Shown: in pieces, positions 8,301 to 16,463 of the stretch | How positions within the stretch are numbered: position 1 is the first letter of the stretch | Layout: every line of letters begins with the position of its first letter | Source of the DNA: a virus | IMG/VR virus record: IMGVR_UViG_3300047476_000395 | Location: 1-22,359 of that record | DNA: 22,359 nt | Reading direction: 5' to 3' (one strand) | Notes under the pieces: generated by a model | The model's database searches: none | Told to the model about the DNA's origin: nothing | The model's input: only the letters and a program-made list of their open reading frames with translations | Made by a program: the position numbers and the translations under genes

Positions 8301-9323
8301 TCAGATTAAACCGCTAGAATGTTGCTCCATGGCTTGCATGATAGCTTCTCTAGCAGAGCTTGCGGACTTACCACCATTTGTCGCTGACGCTGTAGGCGTT
8401 GTTGATTTAGGTGAAAGTACCTTTGCTTTGGCCGCTGCTACCTTTTCTCGTTGAGCCGCTTCAGATTTCTGTGCATGTTCTGCATTTACTCTTTGAAATA
8501 CGTCATCGTTTAATCGGATAGCTTTGTCATAAGCTGATTGAAGATCGTCTGCCATACCGCTTTGGAGTAATCCAGCCATGGTTTCACGAACTTCGTCAAA
8601 ATAAGGTTTGTCATTAGAAAATGACTCAATCTCATTTTGCAATTGGACTTGCTCTTGCTGCTCTTGAGCAGACTGAAAGCTTGACCATTGATTCTTTATT
8701 TGATTTAACTCTTGTGCTAATTGTGAGAATTGAGGGTCGTAACCAGTTTGACCTGTCAATGCGCCTAAATTAACACCATAATCGTTAGCTAATTGAGCAA
8801 ACATTTGAAGTTTTTGCTCGGGTGAGCCTTTTACCAATTGAGCATGAGCATTACCTAACTGTGTTACCCACTGTTGAGGTGCTACACCATATTCTCTTAA
8901 TAAAGGTTCAAAAGGTTTGATAGCTTCAACAATTGGAGCTGCCATATCCCATTGGTTTTTGTAAGTTGACACGCCTTTAGCATAATCAGCTTCTCTTTGT
9001 TGGATATAATCCTGCAAAGTTGGGTCTAATTTGCCCCAATGCTCCTCATAATCCTTTTTCCATGAACTAGGACGAGGTTTTGTTTCAACTTTTACTTCTT
9101 CTTGCTCGTAATTATCAACAGATGCTTCAGAAGGCTCTTTTTGAGCTGTTTCTGACGTTTTTGCAAATTTCCCTGACTCATCCCTTACTCGCTCTGTTTT
9201 AGGGCTTTCTGTGGCTTCGTATGAGGTCGATTCTTCTGTTACTGCTGTGTCTGTTGATTCAATAGCATTTTCGATTGTATCTCGAAGGCTAATTGGTTCA
9301 TCCAGAGTAGTCTGGTTCTCCAT
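8301..9323 (-). CDS. Capsid scaffolding protein
   Basis: 340 residues directly upstream of the major capsid gene. The N-terminal 85 residues are acidic and disordered-looking (many E, T and S). Residues 88-117 hold WKKDYEEHWGKLDPTLQDYI and the following QQREADYAKG, a pattern common in phage scaffold proteins. The middle and C-terminal parts are helical and Gln-rich, with a coiled-coil-like section around QIKNQWSSFQSAQEQQEQVQ, and the end is a basic Lys/Ala segment followed by a short helix, as needed to bind capsid subunits. It guides shell assembly and then leaves. No protease is visible in the neighbourhood, so scaffold exit may be intact, as in P22. The start has AAGGA seven bases upstream. 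Confidence 0.88.
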   Translation of the reverse strand: MENQTTLDEPISLRDTIENAIESTDTAVTEESTSYEATESPKTERVRDESGKFAKTSETAQKEPSEASVDNYEQEEVKVETKPRPSSWKKDYEEHWGKLDPTLQDYIQQREADYAKGVSTYKNQWDMAAPIVEAIKPFEPLLREYGVAPQQWVTQLGNAHAQLVKGSPEQKLQMFAQLANDYGVNLGALTGQTGYDPQFSQLAQELNQIKNQWSSFQSAQEQQEQVQLQNEIESFSNDKPYFDEVRETMAGLLQSGMADDLQSAYDKAIRLNDDVFQRVNAEHAQKSEAAQREKVAAAKAKVLSPKSTTPTASATNGGKSASSAREAIMQAMEQHSSGLI

Positions 9324-9343
9324 TTTGCTTTCCTTATGTTAAA

Positions 9344-9700
9344 TTATAGTGTTACCCAGTTGCCGTTACCTAAAGAAACGTATTGTTTTGTTACTAATGT
9401 AGCTTGTGTTGCAGCTGCATCAGCAGTACCGCCATCAATTGACTTACCTGATGCTGGCCATACTTTGATTGTGTTAGCTGAACCATTAACGATAGTTACT
9501 GTATCGCCAGGTGCTGCATTAGCTGATAAAGTTGGACCATAGTTAGAAGTTGATGATGTGTATTGAACAATATCATTTACTGCTGTTTGTGCGCCTTGTG
9601 TTGCGCCAGATGCTGTTTGTGCTAGAGATACACGACCTACGATAGATTGTGCAGCGCCGCCAGCAATACCAGAACCTGTTAAGTTTGCTACTTTTGCCAT
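9344..9700 (-). CDS. Small beta-rich virion protein (118 aa)
   Basis: 118 residues, low in charged residues, rich in Ala, Gly, Thr and Ser, with strand patterns DTVTIVNGSANTIKVWPASG (about 66-85) and KQYVSLGNGNWVTL at the end. This last half resembles a beta unit often seen in phage head or fibre proteins (strand, IKVWP-like strand, final GNWV strand). It is probably a minor head or decoration component, because it stands next to the scaffold and has the same strong ribosome site (AAGGAG, 6 bases before the ATG) as the capsid genes. The family is not recognised and the role is an inference. Confidence 0.8.
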   Translation of the reverse strand: MAKVANLTGSGIAGGAAQSIVGRVSLAQTASGATQGAQTAVNDIVQYTSSTSNYGPTLSANAAPGDTVTIVNGSANTIKVWPASGKSIDGGTADAAATQATLVTKQYVSLGNGNWVTL

Positions 9701-9718
9701 TTGTTGCTCCTTGTTAAA

Positions 9719-10174
9719 TTATTTCCACTGACCTCTGTGGCGTTCCATTACTTCGTAAATCAATCGCTCTTTCAAGCTATTATCCTTCGGACGTTCAGGA
9801 TTCTTTATGGGCATATCAGCTGCTTCTATGCAGTTGTTACGCTTTAAATGCTCTCTATGGGCTTTCTTGCCTTCAATCATGCGACCATCAATCATTGATT
9901 GGTATGGTTTTACATCATCTCTTACATAAGGCACAGAGATAGAACCTTGTCTTTGCATAAAAGCTAATTTAGCTTCCCACTCTTTCTCGCCTTTTTCGCC
10001 CTCATATCCCCAATGTTCTAGGAATCGAGCTTTCATTTCTTCTAAATCTGTTTCTTTACGTTCTTCTTCAACTAATCTGACTGTTTTATCAATCTTGTCA
10101 AAGTTACTGTCGTAAGTCTTACCTTTTGTACGAGTCTGTATTGAATCGCCTGTAATATCATTAATTGCTGCCAT
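9719..10174 (-). CDS. Conserved phage protein with KAHREHLKR motif (151 aa)
   Basis: 151 residues, highly charged and helical, with no membrane part. The core is SMIDGRMIEGKKAHREHLKR (92-111), followed by NNCIEAADM. A similar stretch (IDG then R-HREHLKR-G-IEV) occurs in many phage structural-module proteins of unknown function. The C-terminus (LKERLIYEVMERHRGQ) is a further helix. It starts two bases after the preceding stop without a strong ribosome site of its own, so translation is probably coupled. It could help scaffold or head assembly; no catalytic pattern is visible. Confidence 0.8.
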   Translation of the reverse strand: MAAINDITGDSIQTRTKGKTYDSNFDKIDKTVRLVEEERKETDLEEMKARFLEHWGYEGEKGEKEWEAKLAFMQRQGSISVPYVRDDVKPYQSMIDGRMIEGKKAHREHLKRNNCIEAADMPIKNPERPKDNSLKERLIYEVMERHRGQWK

Positions 10175-10176
10175 GG

Positions 10177-10539
10177 TTACATGAGCGTTAGTAGTAACGC
10201 TTCATCCTCCTGTTCATTTTGTATTTCTTGAATTTGCTGCATGATACGTTGGACCAACTCTACGTTTTGAGCTAATTTGCCGTAGTCAATAGAATTAACT
10301 GATAAACCTTGTGACGGTTTGACGTACTCTGCTACTTCCTCTTTTAAATCTTCAGCAACAGGATCTGCAAATACACTTGCAAGATATTCTTTAATTTCAG
10401 CACGACCAGATAGCTTGACGTGTTCTTTCTTTTTCTTGCCTAAACCACCCTTTGATCCCCATACATCAGGATTAGGGGCAATTACTTTCTTTAAAAGGGA
10501 GTTGAAGGCTGCACTAGCAAAGCTATGAAAGCCAAACAT
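10177..10539 (-). CDS. Hypothetical phage protein (120 aa)
   Basis: Not recognised. 120 residues: an N-terminal hydrophobic or aromatic start (MFGFHSFASAAFNSLLKKVI), a Lys-rich spot (GLGKKKKEHVKL), then an acidic helical second half (LVQRIMQQIQEIQNEQEDEA) that may form a coiled coil, ending in LLLTLM. The ribosome site AAGGAG is 6 bases before the ATG, so it is clearly translated. It lies in the late block between fibre accessory genes and scaffold-side genes. It may be a small virion or assembly protein; nothing more can be said. Confidence 0.75.
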   Translation of the reverse strand: MFGFHSFASAAFNSLLKKVIAPNPDVWGSKGGLGKKKKEHVKLSGRAEIKEYLASVFADPVAEDLKEEVAEYVKPSQGLSVNSIDYGKLAQNVELVQRIMQQIQEIQNEQEDEALLLTLM

Positions 10540-10554
10540 TTACTACTCCTTAAT

Positions 10555-10881
10555 TTAAATTAAATTTTCAATTTGAGTTTGAATATCTTTTAATTGTAAA
10601 AGCAAATCTTCTTTGGTTATTTCAACAACTTCAGCAGGTACTTCTTCTTGAATTGGCAAATTAGCTTCTTTCATTTCCCAAGCAGCAAGAGCATTTAAAG
10701 CCCAATCAGGAAGCTGTGTAATTGTTTCATTTAAAAATTCATTAGAATATTCTATCCATCCTAAATCATTTTCCCATTGAAGTGCATGAACATTTTCAGG
10801 CGTTCCATCCCACAAAAGGTCTTTATTAAATTTTAAATTTTTATAAACAGCATTATCAGAAGGAATAATAGTAAGCTTCAT
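10555..10881 (-). CDS. Small protein after the tail fibre, possible fibre-assembly partner (108 aa)
   Basis: 108 residues from the ATG at 10881. I prefer this start over the GTG at 10884 because GAGG lies seven bases before it and it forms a TGATG stop/start overlap with the preceding gene. The N-terminal part (KLTIIPSDNAVYKNLKFNKD, then LLWDGTPENVHALQWENDLG) recurs in small genes near fibre genes; the end is an acidic helix (EEVPAEVVEITKEDLLLQLK). The Trp-rich first half and helical tail resemble small chaperones of tail fibres, but I do not recognise a defined family. The assembly role is an inference from position only. Confidence 0.75.
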   Translation of the reverse strand: MKLTIIPSDNAVYKNLKFNKDLLWDGTPENVHALQWENDLGWIEYSNEFLNETITQLPDWALNALAAWEMKEANLPIQEEVPAEVVEITKEDLLLQLKDIQTQIENLI

Positions 10882-11198
10882 CACTTAACCTCAATATAAT
10901 TTTGTTGCGTTGCAGCTAGTAAAACTTGAGCATTAGTTTCGTTGGCTTTAACCATTTCATTTCTAAATGATTCTACTGCCGCTCCAGTTTCACGATTTAC
11001 TTTACTATTTTCAATCATAAGAATAGGAGTCCAAGCCATAGCGCAATCACCATTATTTATTTGCTCACCTGTTTGGGGATGAACGCCTTGAACTGTTACC
11101 CAAAAACGACAAGCAACTAACTCACCGTCTTTAATAGAACCATCCTCAATACATTCACCACCCATTAAAGGGCAAAGTATTTTTGCATCTTTAGCCAT
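10881..11198 (-). CDS. Four-cysteine small protein after the tail fibre (105 aa)
   Basis: 105 residues, directly coupled to the fibre gene (TAATG at 11196-11200). Cysteines stand at 9, 16, 30 and 52 (CPLMGGEC, then CRFWVTVQG and GDCAMAW), with His40 between them, all in the first half; this may bind zinc or an iron-sulphur cluster. The second half is a predicted helix (VESFRNEMVKANETNAQVLL). I have a sense of similar unnamed proteins in other phages but cannot name a family. No membrane segment and no signal peptide. Function unknown; possibly a fibre-assembly or head-related protein. Confidence 0.78.
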   Translation of the reverse strand: MAKDAKILCPLMGGECIEDGSIKDGELVACRFWVTVQGVHPQTGEQINNGDCAMAWTPILMIENSKVNRETGAAVESFRNEMVKANETNAQVLLAATQQNYIEVK

Positions 11199-14011
11199 TA
11201 ATCTTTGCTCGCAATAATAAAATCATAATATTTAATAGAAGTTGTAATAGAGTGGTTATGAGAACCGCCACCGCCACCAAGACTAAAATTATAATAAGCA
11301 GGAACACCTGATGTACTGCCTACAGCAGCATAACCTGTATTACCGACACTAGTAAATACACCATTAGACGCACTCATACCAGCTCTATTACCTTGTTGAA
11401 ATAATTGACCAGTGGCATTAGGAATTTGACTTAATGATAATGTTGTTGCACCTACTGTTGTCTGACCATTAAATGTACTAAATGCCGTACTACCACCGCT
11501 AGACGCAGTGCCAGTTACAATACGCATAATAGAGTCATCAAGGCCTGCTGTTGTATCTTTAGTCCATCCTGTAGGCGCAGAAGTTTGTTGAAAAGACATT
11601 CTAGTGCCACTTGGAAAACCAGAGCTAGAACCACTAGAAGCAGCGGTAATACGACCTTGAGCATCGACTGTGATGTTTGCAGTAGTATAAGAGCCAGCAG
11701 TTACAGCCGTGTCAGCCAAGTTAAGTGTACGCGCAGCAGAACCGTCAAAGGTTGTACCTGATGTGTAGCTTAAACCTGTGCCTGCACTCAATGCGTTAGG
11801 AGTTGCAGCAGTAATTGTACCGCTTGCACCTAATGCAATAGTTGTACCATTTACAGTGACAGAACTGTTAGTTAATTGACTATTGCCAATACCTGATAAT
11901 GTACCACCAAGTGTTAAGTTACCTGATGTAGTTACAGTGCCTGTTAAAGTAATGCCATTAACTGATCCAGTACCGCCTACGCTTGTCACAGTGCCTACAT
12001 ACGCATCGTTTGATGTAATAGTGAAACTTGGGTATGTCCCAGTAACTGTTGTCGTGCCAGCGCCTGTTAAACTTACTATTTGGTCAGGTGCAGAGTTTGT
12101 AATTGTAAAGTTAGGATAAGTTCCACTTACATTAATTGCTGTACCTGCTGTAATGCTTACTATTTGATCAGGTGCAGTGTTGGTGATAGTTACACTACCA
12201 GTTGAACCTGAAAGGCTAATGCCTGTGCTTGCTGTTAGTGATGTTACGCCACTGTTTGCAATAGTAATTGAGCCTGCGCCTTCAGTAATGCTAATGCCTG
12301 TACCGTCAGTAAGGTTTGCATTTTTCCATACGCCTGTAGGTGTTGTACTAGCATCATAGATTAAAACATTACCACTTTGAGGTGAGTTAATCTGTACGTC
12401 ATGCAACTCATCTAACTCATATCCATTGTCAACCTTGACGTAAATAGAACCAACATTGTTGTCAACTCGCTCTACCCATCCAATAACAACTAATTGGTCA
12501 GGAGCTTGTGGTTTTGTTGTAGTTACAGCGCCTGCTGTTGTTGGTGACAAGTAAACTGTTGCACCAGCAGTTAAACCTAGTGTGTTTAGCTTGTATAACG
12601 CACCTGAAACAAGAATAAAGCCTTCAGCACCGTTAGTAATAGTTTCAGAAACTAAACCAATTGTGCCAAAAGATGTAGCTTCTACGTCAGCTTTAGCTAA
12701 TTTAACCGCAACACGATTGCCTTGTGCGCCTGAAATATAAACAGCTTGACCTTTTGTTAAGGTTGCACCGCTATCGTTAAACACACGTGCATATTCTTGT
12801 GTGCCAACTTGTAAAGTTGAAACGCCGCCTTTTAATAAGACGCTAGGAACGCCATCACCGTCATCCCATGACATTGTGCCTACTGTTGCAGGTACAGTGC
12901 CAGGTGTTGTATCAAATTCAATAGCATTTACTTGACTAATGTTACCTGTATCGTCAAGCGTTACAGTGGAGTTTTGTAACAACTTGCCTGTCGTTGAATC
13001 AAAGCGAGCAATAGCGTTATCTGTAGAGCTTGCAGGACCAACTACATCACCGCCTAAACCTGTTGCAGACAAAGTGCCACCAGCAAAAGACACGCCTGTG
13101 CCGATTGTGACGTTGCTTGTACCGCCTGTGCCATTACCATAAAGGATAGATGTGCCTGACGTTGCAGGTGCAGCACCTACATCACTAGCAGTTAGTACAA
13201 CAGTGCCAGTAAATCCGTTTACGCTTGTTACAAGATCAGTGTTGTCTATTTTTTGCCAAATAGATCCATTAAACACAGCCCAATCCCCAACAGCCCAATC
13301 AGTAATGCCATTGAGGTTTGTACTACCAGCCACGCTAACAACATAATAGAACCCCTTTGTGCCAGAGCTAGATGTCAATGTAGGTGTGTTGGTAGAAGCG
13401 TTCCATGTGCCTTGGTAGTTTAAGTCACCCATTTGTGGGATTTGACTTGTAGGAACCTTGCCACCTGCATCAAGAGTAGCTACGCCATTAGGTTGACCTG
13501 CATCCAAATAAGCAGCAGTGCCTAAATCACCAGGTTGCACAGCAGTATCAGCCAAAGCACCTTGAGCAGCAGTAGCAAAAGAAGCAGAGTTAAATCCACT
13601 GTCTTTAATTAACTTGCCTGTAGTCATGTTAAACGCAGCAAAATTATTGTTTACAGCGCTAGACGGACCAAATACATCCCCTGGAGTTAAATCTAAAACT
13701 TCTGAAGGCAAGTCCAAGAAGATTTGTTTTGTGCCAGTAGGGAAGTAAACTAAAGCACCACCGTTAGATGATGACAACACAGTATCACGGCTAATCTTAT
13801 TGCCTGTTAAGACATAAGTGCCAATACCAACTTCCCAGTCACCTGTAGGCGTACCATTAGCGTCAATAGCAACAATTGTGTAGTAAGTTGTGTTGCCACT
13901 ACCAACAACGCTAAACGGTTGATAACCTACAACAGCACCAGCTAACGCTGCATCACCTGTACCAGTGACAACAGTCGTTTCTAATACTCTATCTGCTAGG
14001 ACTAATGCCAT
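11198..14011 (-). CDS. Tail fibre protein, probable receptor-binding (937 aa)
   Basis: 937 residues, almost all Gly/Thr/Ser/Asn/Val with beta-strand rhythm. Visible parts: an N-terminal domain (1-110) probably for virion attachment; two copies of a phage-fibre unit (GPSSAVNNNFAAFNMTTGKL at 115-134 and GPASSTDNAIARFDSTTGKL at 325-344); a barrel-like part (about 407-530) with SGATLTKGQAVYISG; two near-identical units at 612-667 (each with APDQIVS, then GTYPNFTIT or GTYPSFTIT); and a C-terminal collar-type tip (805-937) with APTGWTKDTT, a Gly run, HNH at 918-920 and YYDFIIASKD at the end. Such tips bind a metal ion through HxH and end trimeric fibres. It is the only clear fibre here, so it is the best candidate for host recognition. 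GGAG lies seven bases before the ATG; the gene is coupled to the portal (TAATG). Confidence 0.93.
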   Translation of the reverse strand: MALVLADRVLETTVVTGTGDAALAGAVVGYQPFSVVGSGNTTYYTIVAIDANGTPTGDWEVGIGTYVLTGNKISRDTVLSSSNGGALVYFPTGTKQIFLDLPSEVLDLTPGDVFGPSSAVNNNFAAFNMTTGKLIKDSGFNSASFATAAQGALADTAVQPGDLGTAAYLDAGQPNGVATLDAGGKVPTSQIPQMGDLNYQGTWNASTNTPTLTSSSGTKGFYYVVSVAGSTNLNGITDWAVGDWAVFNGSIWQKIDNTDLVTSVNGFTGTVVLTASDVGAAPATSGTSILYGNGTGGTSNVTIGTGVSFAGGTLSATGLGGDVVGPASSTDNAIARFDSTTGKLLQNSTVTLDDTGNISQVNAIEFDTTPGTVPATVGTMSWDDGDGVPSVLLKGGVSTLQVGTQEYARVFNDSGATLTKGQAVYISGAQGNRVAVKLAKADVEATSFGTIGLVSETITNGAEGFILVSGALYKLNTLGLTAGATVYLSPTTAGAVTTTKPQAPDQLVVIGWVERVDNNVGSIYVKVDNGYELDELHDVQINSPQSGNVLIYDASTTPTGVWKNANLTDGTGISITEGAGSITIANSGVTSLTASTGISLSGSTGSVTITNTAPDQIVSITAGTAINVSGTYPNFTITNSAPDQIVSLTGAGTTTVTGTYPSFTITSNDAYVGTVTSVGGTGSVNGITLTGTVTTSGNLTLGGTLSGIGNSQLTNSSVTVNGTTIALGASGTITAATPNALSAGTGLSYTSGTTFDGSAARTLNLADTAVTAGSYTTANITVDAQGRITAASSGSSSGFPSGTRMSFQQTSAPTGWTKDTTAGLDDSIMRIVTGTASSGGSTAFSTFNGQTTVGATTLSLSQIPNATGQLFQQGNRAGMSASNGVFTSVGNTGYAAVGSTSGVPAYYNFSLGGGGGSHNHSITTSIKYYDFIIASKD
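12072..12190 (-). repeat. Tandem duplicated segment inside the fibre gene
   Basis: The block cttactatttggtcaggtg (from about 12072) returns as cttactatttgatcaggtg (from about 12148), about 76 bases apart, each followed by a similar GTTTGTAATTGT- or GTTGGTGATAGT-type stretch. It encodes the APDQIVS...GTYPxFTIT units at fibre residues 612-667. It could allow unit gain or loss by recombination, changing shaft length. Confidence 0.6.
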
Positions 14012-16176
14012 TATTGGACTCCGATTATTTTACCGTCTGCGCCACGCACCACTTGTTTAGGTTTAGTTAATTGAGCTACCAAGTTTTGGTGCGCCATTTG
14101 TTGTTGCATCAGGATGTCTTGATTATGCTGTGCTTGAGCAGCAGTCATAGTTGCCATATTGTTGTTAATTGCTTCAACCAATCCTGCTAATGCAGAAGTA
14201 GGTTGTTCTATGCCGCCAGGTGATATATCTGTAAGGCCTTCTTGCTCTCTAGACGCATTAATATCAAGTGACTTGAGGTGCAGGTCAGTTTTAGCTGCAA
14301 TTTCCGCAACAACAACCTTGGTTTGATTATCCAAGTCAGCTTTGTATTTCTCAAACTCAAGCTTCTGATTCTCAATTTGCATACGCATTTGCTCAAGTTG
14401 AGCTTCCATTTGCATTTTTTGAGCTTCAGCCTGCGCTTTAATCATTTCAGGCGTAGGTTGTGGTGGTTGTGGGTTAGCAGCCAATTGTGCTTGCTTCTCT
14501 TTCTCTTGGTCAGCAAACGTATCAAACTCACCTTCAAGTGTACGACCAACACGGAAGCCTTGAACACCAAACTTCAATAAGTCCATCAACAACGGAGTCA
14601 TTTCAGGTACTTGTTGAGCGCCTTGGATAGCTTTTTCAATGAATTGGCTAGTTGCAGACAAGAACTCTACACGGTCAGCTTTCTCTTGTTGCTCATCAGC
14701 GTAAAGCATAGAGTCAGAAGAAACTTCTACACGGAAAGTACGCATAGGATTGTCTTTTAACAATGCAATAGCTTGTGGAATTAATTGTTTGTCTGTATCA
14801 CTCAATAACTCACCACCACCAATCTTAATGATTGTTTCAGGTTGGAAGTGTTGACAGATAATTTGAGCTTTAATACGCATGATTTGTGAAGCAAAGCGAG
14901 CTACTTCATCTTGGTAAGTCTTTAAACGCAATGTAGCGTACTGACCTTTAATCTGTTGAGCAGTAGCTGTTTCAGAAGCTACAGAAGCGCCACGGATAAT
15001 GTCAGAGATACCTGTGATGTCATAGATTTGTTGCTTAACTTGACCCATCGCTTGATAAGCCATGTTCAATGCGTTAGCAATAGGTGCTAGGTCCACGAAC
15101 TGTACCGAACCACCAATGCCACCCTTTTCAGCAAAAGCAGCGTAGTTCTTAACAGGGATAAGCGTATTGTTATCACCTTCAGTAAATAGACGGCCTAAAT
15201 CAGCGTTTGCAGCGTCATAGAAGCCGCGAACCTTCATTGCATCTACTAAACCCTTAATACGGTCAGCAAGCGTGTCTAATTCGTTAGCTTGATCTTGATA
15301 CAGAGTAAAGTCAGGTACAGGAACCAATGACTCGTTAGTCAATGTAGAGTAAATAGGCTCTGGGCATGGAAAGAATTCTTCCAACTCCAATGGATCTTTA
15401 CGTTTGTCAAGGATTTTACCCATTGACTTGCTAATCCAATAAACGCACTTTTCTTCTTTGTCCCATACTTCATAAATAAGAGCTTGCTTTGTGATTCCCT
15501 CTGTCATTTTTTGACGTGGTTCTTCAGGTGAAGCGTCAAGAGGGATTTTCGTCCATAACATGTCGAACTTATCTTCAGGGAAGCGTTCTTTAAGCATCTT
15601 ACGGTTCATGTAAACTCTGCGCCATACGCAGGTTACTTCGTCCCATGTACGAGCAATTTGGTGACCAAAGTCACGCCAATGCACGTAGTCAACAGGACAT
15701 TGCTCAATGTCTAGGTATTCTGATACAGAGTCAGAATCAATTTCTTCTTCAGACACAAATATGTCATCAGTTTCAATGATAGGCTCGTAACGAATCCATG
15801 TAGTGCCACGACCACCCAAGAAGCGATCATATACGCAAGCAGTGAGTGAGTGTTGGAAGTCCTCTGTGTGAGTAATCTCAAACTCCAAAGCACGTTCCAA
15901 TAACATAGACGCAACTCTGGCTACAGGATCACTGTCTTTAAACCTACGTGATACGTCAGGTTTAGGCATACGTGAGAACGTAGCAGCTTTTAGTGTCTGT
16001 ACGTTAGCCCATAAGATGTTGTAATGAGATTGTGCAGTCGTTGTTGTACGATCATCACGGTACCGTTTAAGAATCTTCTCTACACGGCCTTCCCATTTAG
16101 CAAACTCTTTGTCGTATTGGCTAAACATGTCGAGATACGTTTGTATCTCTGATGTTACCTCTGATACTTTAGCCAT
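14011..16176 (-). CDS. Portal protein, P22 type
   Basis: 721 residues, close to the 725 of P22 portal. The N-terminal half has the family pattern: KWEGRVEKILKRYRDDRTTT, YNILWANVQTLKAATFSRMP (then KPDVSRRF), a VARVASMLLERALEFEI helix, and VDYVHWRDFGHQIARTWDEV. The middle has YDITGISDIIRGASVASETA followed by TAQQIKGQYATLRL. Residues about 575-640 are a long Gln/Glu/Lys coiled coil, comparable to the barrel helix of P22-type portals, and the end VVRGADGKIIGVQ is common for such phage portals. Twelve copies form the ring at one capsid corner through which terminase pumps DNA and to which the tail attaches. AAGGA stands seven bases before the ATG; the stop overlaps the fibre start. Confidence 0.95.
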   Translation of the reverse strand: MAKVSEVTSEIQTYLDMFSQYDKEFAKWEGRVEKILKRYRDDRTTTTAQSHYNILWANVQTLKAATFSRMPKPDVSRRFKDSDPVARVASMLLERALEFEITHTEDFQHSLTACVYDRFLGGRGTTWIRYEPIIETDDIFVSEEEIDSDSVSEYLDIEQCPVDYVHWRDFGHQIARTWDEVTCVWRRVYMNRKMLKERFPEDKFDMLWTKIPLDASPEEPRQKMTEGITKQALIYEVWDKEEKCVYWISKSMGKILDKRKDPLELEEFFPCPEPIYSTLTNESLVPVPDFTLYQDQANELDTLADRIKGLVDAMKVRGFYDAANADLGRLFTEGDNNTLIPVKNYAAFAEKGGIGGSVQFVDLAPIANALNMAYQAMGQVKQQIYDITGISDIIRGASVASETATAQQIKGQYATLRLKTYQDEVARFASQIMRIKAQIICQHFQPETIIKIGGGELLSDTDKQLIPQAIALLKDNPMRTFRVEVSSDSMLYADEQQEKADRVEFLSATSQFIEKAIQGAQQVPEMTPLLMDLLKFGVQGFRVGRTLEGEFDTFADQEKEKQAQLAANPQPPQPTPEMIKAQAEAQKMQMEAQLEQMRMQIENQKLEFEKYKADLDNQTKVVVAEIAAKTDLHLKSLDINASREQEGLTDISPGGIEQPTSALAGLVEAINNNMATMTAAQAQHNQDILMQQQMAHQNLVAQLTKPKQVVRGADGKIIGVQ

Positions 16177-16185
16177 GAGTTATCC

Positions 16186-16461
16186 TTATGCGTAAACGAT
16201 TGTAGCGCTTAATGTACCACCAACAACAACGTAGATGCCTGAAGCAAAGCCGATAGGCATTGGGTACCATGTACCAGCAGTCAAAGTTACAGTGTCAACT
16301 ACTTTAGTACCTGTGCCAGTTGTAGCAGAATCATAGATAGTAACTGTACCGCTTGTAGATGCAGAACAGAAAATACCTAATAGCTTTTTAGAAATAGGTG
16401 CTACGTTGCCTGTAGCTGAAATGAGTTTATATCCACCGACTTGAGATGCAATACCTGACAT
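16186..16461 (-). CDS. Small beta-rich virion-type protein (91 aa)
   Basis: The ATG at 16461 (MSGIASQVGGYKL) is chosen over an upstream in-frame ATG at 16503, because AAGGA stands 7 bases before it and the longer form would run 40 bases into the terminase gene. The product is a 91-residue beta-strand protein (GTVTIYDSATTGTGTKVVDT, WYPMPIGFASGIYVVVGGTL), with no charge clusters. Similar short beta sandwiches are often coded beside terminase and portal genes; the role is unknown, perhaps a minor head protein. Spacing is two bases after the terminase stop and nine bases before the portal ATG. Confidence 0.8.
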   Translation of the reverse strand: MSGIASQVGGYKLISATGNVAPISKKLLGIFCSASTSGTVTIYDSATTGTGTKVVDTVTLTAGTWYPMPIGFASGIYVVVGGTLSATIVYA

Positions 16462-16463
16462 GT

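Noticed and set aside
14278-14580. 100-codon plus-strand frame over the portal coiled coil
   Set aside because: A Leu/Phe-rich product arising as the reverse of a Gln/Lys/Glu-rich coiled coil; no start signal.
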